DNA of 6,827 nt, taken from NCBI GenBank assembly GCA_025458465.1, contig JALOSK010000106.1, positions 1-6,827 on the forward strand, read 5' to 3'. Below, one piece after another: positions 5,542 to 6,827 of this stretch; the stretch's first letter is position 1, and each line of letters begins with the position of its first letter. Below the pieces are notes generated by a model. That model did not search any database and was not told the origin of the DNA. It was given only the letters and a program-made list of their open reading frames with translations. Position numbers and translations under genes: made by a program. The DNA is from Sandarakinorhabdus sp. (GTDB lineage Bacteria > Pseudomonadota > Alphaproteobacteria > Sphingomonadales > Sphingomonadaceae).

Positions 5542-6448
5542 CGCTGCGATGGTGCCCGCCTCCCTCAGCCTGAAGCCGGCGCTGGACGCCATCGGCAAGG
5601 CCGTCGACCAGCGTTTCGACCGGCTGCTGGCCGTGCCGGACGACAACCGCGCCCGCCTTTATGAAGCCATGCGCCACGCCGTGATCGGCGGCGGCAAGCG
5701 GATGCGACCGCTGCTGGTGGTTGCGGCGTGCGACCTGTTCCATGTCGATCGCGAACGCGCGCTTCGCGTCGCGCTCGCCATCGAATGCATCCATGTCTAC
5801 AGCCTGATCCACGATGATCTGCCGTGCATGGACGATGACGACATGCGCCGCGGCAAGCCCACCGTGCACATCGCGTTCGATGAAGCCACCGCCGTGCTGG
5901 CGGGGGACTGCCTGCACGATATCGCGTTCGAGATCCTCGCTGATCCGGCCACCCACGAAGATCCGTTCGCCCGACTGGAACTGATCACCGAACTGGCCAT
6001 CCAGTCCGGCCCGGCCGGCATGGCCGGCGGCCAGATGATGGATCTGGTGGCCGGCGACGTGACCTATGACATCGCCGGCATCACCCGGCTGCAGCAGCTG
6101 AAGACCGGCGCGTTGATCCAGTGGTGCCTGGAAGCCGGCGCCATCATGGGCCGCGCATCGGATGCGCAGCGCAAATCCTTGCGCGCCTATGCCCGCGATC
6201 TGGGGCTTGCCTTCCAGATTGCCGATGATCTGCTGGACGTCGAAGGCGAATCCGCCAAGACCGGCAAGGCCGTGCAGAAGGATGCCGCCGCCGGCAAGGC
6301 GACCTTCGTGTCGCTGCTGGGCGTCGAACGGGCGCGCACGCAGGCCCATGCCCTGATCGATCAGGCCATCGGCCATCTGGCCGGTTTTGGGCCGGAAGCC
6401 GATCTGCTGCGCGCCATCGCCCGCTTCGCCGTCGAGCGCGACCGGTAA
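5531..6448 (+). CDS. ispA: (2E,6E)-farnesyl diphosphate synthase
   Basis: Joins isopentenyl diphosphate to dimethylallyl and then geranyl diphosphate, giving farnesyl diphosphate (C15) for quinones, undecaprenyl carriers and carotenoids; cytoplasmic. Motifs, numbered from the ATG at 5531: GGGKRMRP (53-60, diphosphate binding), the first Asp-rich motif DDLPCMD (95-101) with the two-residue insertion of bacterial type II enzymes, KTG (191-193), and the second Asp-rich motif DDLLD (232-236). Tyr90, five residues before the first Asp, is the chain-length residue expected for a C15 product. The start is uncertain. The ATG at 5531 overlaps xseB by 11 bp and gives 305 residues; the ATG at 5549 gives 299 and is closer in length to relatives. 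Neither has a good ribosome binding site, so translation probably depends on coupling to xseB. dxs, the usual next gene in enterobacteria, is absent here. Confidence 0.94.
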   Translation: MRPDAAMVPASLSLKPALDAIGKAVDQRFDRLLAVPDDNRARLYEAMRHAVIGGGKRMRPLLVVAACDLFHVDRERALRVALAIECIHVYSLIHDDLPCMDDDDMRRGKPTVHIAFDEATAVLAGDCLHDIAFEILADPATHEDPFARLELITELAIQSGPAGMAGGQMMDLVAGDVTYDIAGITRLQQLKTGALIQWCLEAGAIMGRASDAQRKSLRAYARDLGLAFQIADDLLDVEGESAKTGKAVQKDAAAGKATFVSLLGVERARTQAHALIDQAIGHLAGFGPEADLLRAIARFAVERDR

Positions 6449-6452
6449 GGAG
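6447..6452 (+). promoter_or_regulatory. Ribosome binding site of coaD inside the ispA stop
   Basis: AAGGAG, nine bases before the coaD ATG. Its first two bases are the last two of the ispA TAA stop. This is the best ribosome binding site in the operon and contrasts with the lack of one before xseB and ispA. Confidence 0.75.
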
Positions 6453-6461
6453 AAGACGCCC

Positions 6462-6827
6462 ATGGCTGCTGTCGGTCCCCGCATCGGCGTCTATCCCGGC
6501 ACCTTTGATCCCATCACGCTTGGCCACATGGACATCATCCGCCGCGGCGCCAAGCTGGTCGATCGGCTGGTGATTGGCGTTGCCACCAACCCATCCAAAT
6601 CCCCGATGTTCACGCTTGAGGAACGCAAGGCCCAGGTGGCCCGCGAAACTGCCGACATCCCGAACGTGACGGTGGTGGATTTCGATGCGCTGCTGATGAA
6701 GTTCGCGGAAGCCCAGGGCGCCACCGTCATCGTGCGCGGCCTGCGCGCCGTGGCCGATTTCGAATATGAATTCCAGATGGCCGGCATGAACCAGCAATTG
6801 AACGCCGGCATCGAAACCGTGTTCCTG
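6462..6827 (+). CDS. coaD: Phosphopantetheine adenylyltransferase, 3' end outside window
   Basis: Transfers AMP from ATP to 4'-phosphopantetheine to make dephospho-CoA, the next-to-last step of coenzyme A synthesis; cytoplasmic, typically a hexamer. The first 122 residues are present. They show [13 protein letters not shown] (10-22), holding the nucleotidyltransferase TxGH motif with Thr19 and His22, then [12 protein letters not shown] (45-56), and [20 protein letters not shown] (88-107) with the substrate-binding Arg92 and Arg95. The match to E. coli CoaD is close throughout. Family members are about 160-170 residues, so roughly 45 are missing at the right edge, including the ISSS motif of the ATP site. 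It follows ispA by 13 bp and is likely in the same operon. Confidence 0.96.
   Translation, partial: MAAVGPRIGVYPGTFDPITLGHMDIIRRGAKLVDRLVIGVATNPSKSPMFTLEERKAQVARETADIPNVTVVDFDALLMKFAEAQGATVIVRGLRAVADFEYEFQMAGMNQQLNAGIETVFL

Noticed and set aside
5492..6484. 330-codon open frame on the minus strand, antisense to ispA
   Set aside because: It mirrors the ispA codons, contains no family motif, and its strand has no fitting ribosome binding site or neighbour.

Overview
The window is a compact, very GC-rich stretch of bacterial chromosome. Third codon positions are mostly G or C, intergenic gaps are short, and several genes overlap. Gene content and protein style suggest an alphaproteobacterium, most likely a sphingomonad-type lineage (Sphingomonadales). 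The clues are the zinc-free YkgO-type ribosomal protein L36, the pyruvate kinase C-terminus, and the xseB-ispA pair. The order assignment rests on remembered protein similarity, not on a search.

Layout, left to right. (1) The 3' end of pyruvate kinase (+) runs tail-to-tail into a HAD-superfamily phosphatase (-); the two overlap by 7 bp. (2) Upstream of the HAD gene on the minus strand are a strong hairpin terminator and then the small gene for L36. (3) A divergent intergenic region of about 150 bp separates L36 from a plus-strand pair: a small lipoprotein (probably DUF4136-like) and an M14 metallocarboxypeptidase of the cytosolic-carboxypeptidase (Nna1/CCP) type, joined by an ATGA stop/start overlap. 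(4) A crotonase-fold protein resembling PaaG isomerases (+) meets a benzyl-alcohol-dehydrogenase-like zinc enzyme (-) with no bases between their stop codons. (5) A second divergent gap of about 155 bp leads to xseB, ispA and coaD (+), a tightly packed housekeeping operon. coaD is cut by the window end.

Functionally this is mainly core metabolism: glycolysis (pyk), translation (L36), DNA repair (exonuclease VII small subunit), isoprenoid precursors (farnesyl diphosphate synthase) and coenzyme A synthesis (coaD). In the middle are four less certain genes: the lipoprotein/carboxypeptidase pair and the isomerase/dehydrogenase pair. I saw no mobile element, CRISPR array, tRNA, rRNA or phage gene. 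The points most worth a second look are the coupled bacterial CCP-like peptidase of unknown substrate, the crotonase that lacks both hydratase glutamates, and a few short inverted repeats in the intergenic gaps. Nothing here clearly amounts to an undescribed multi-gene system.
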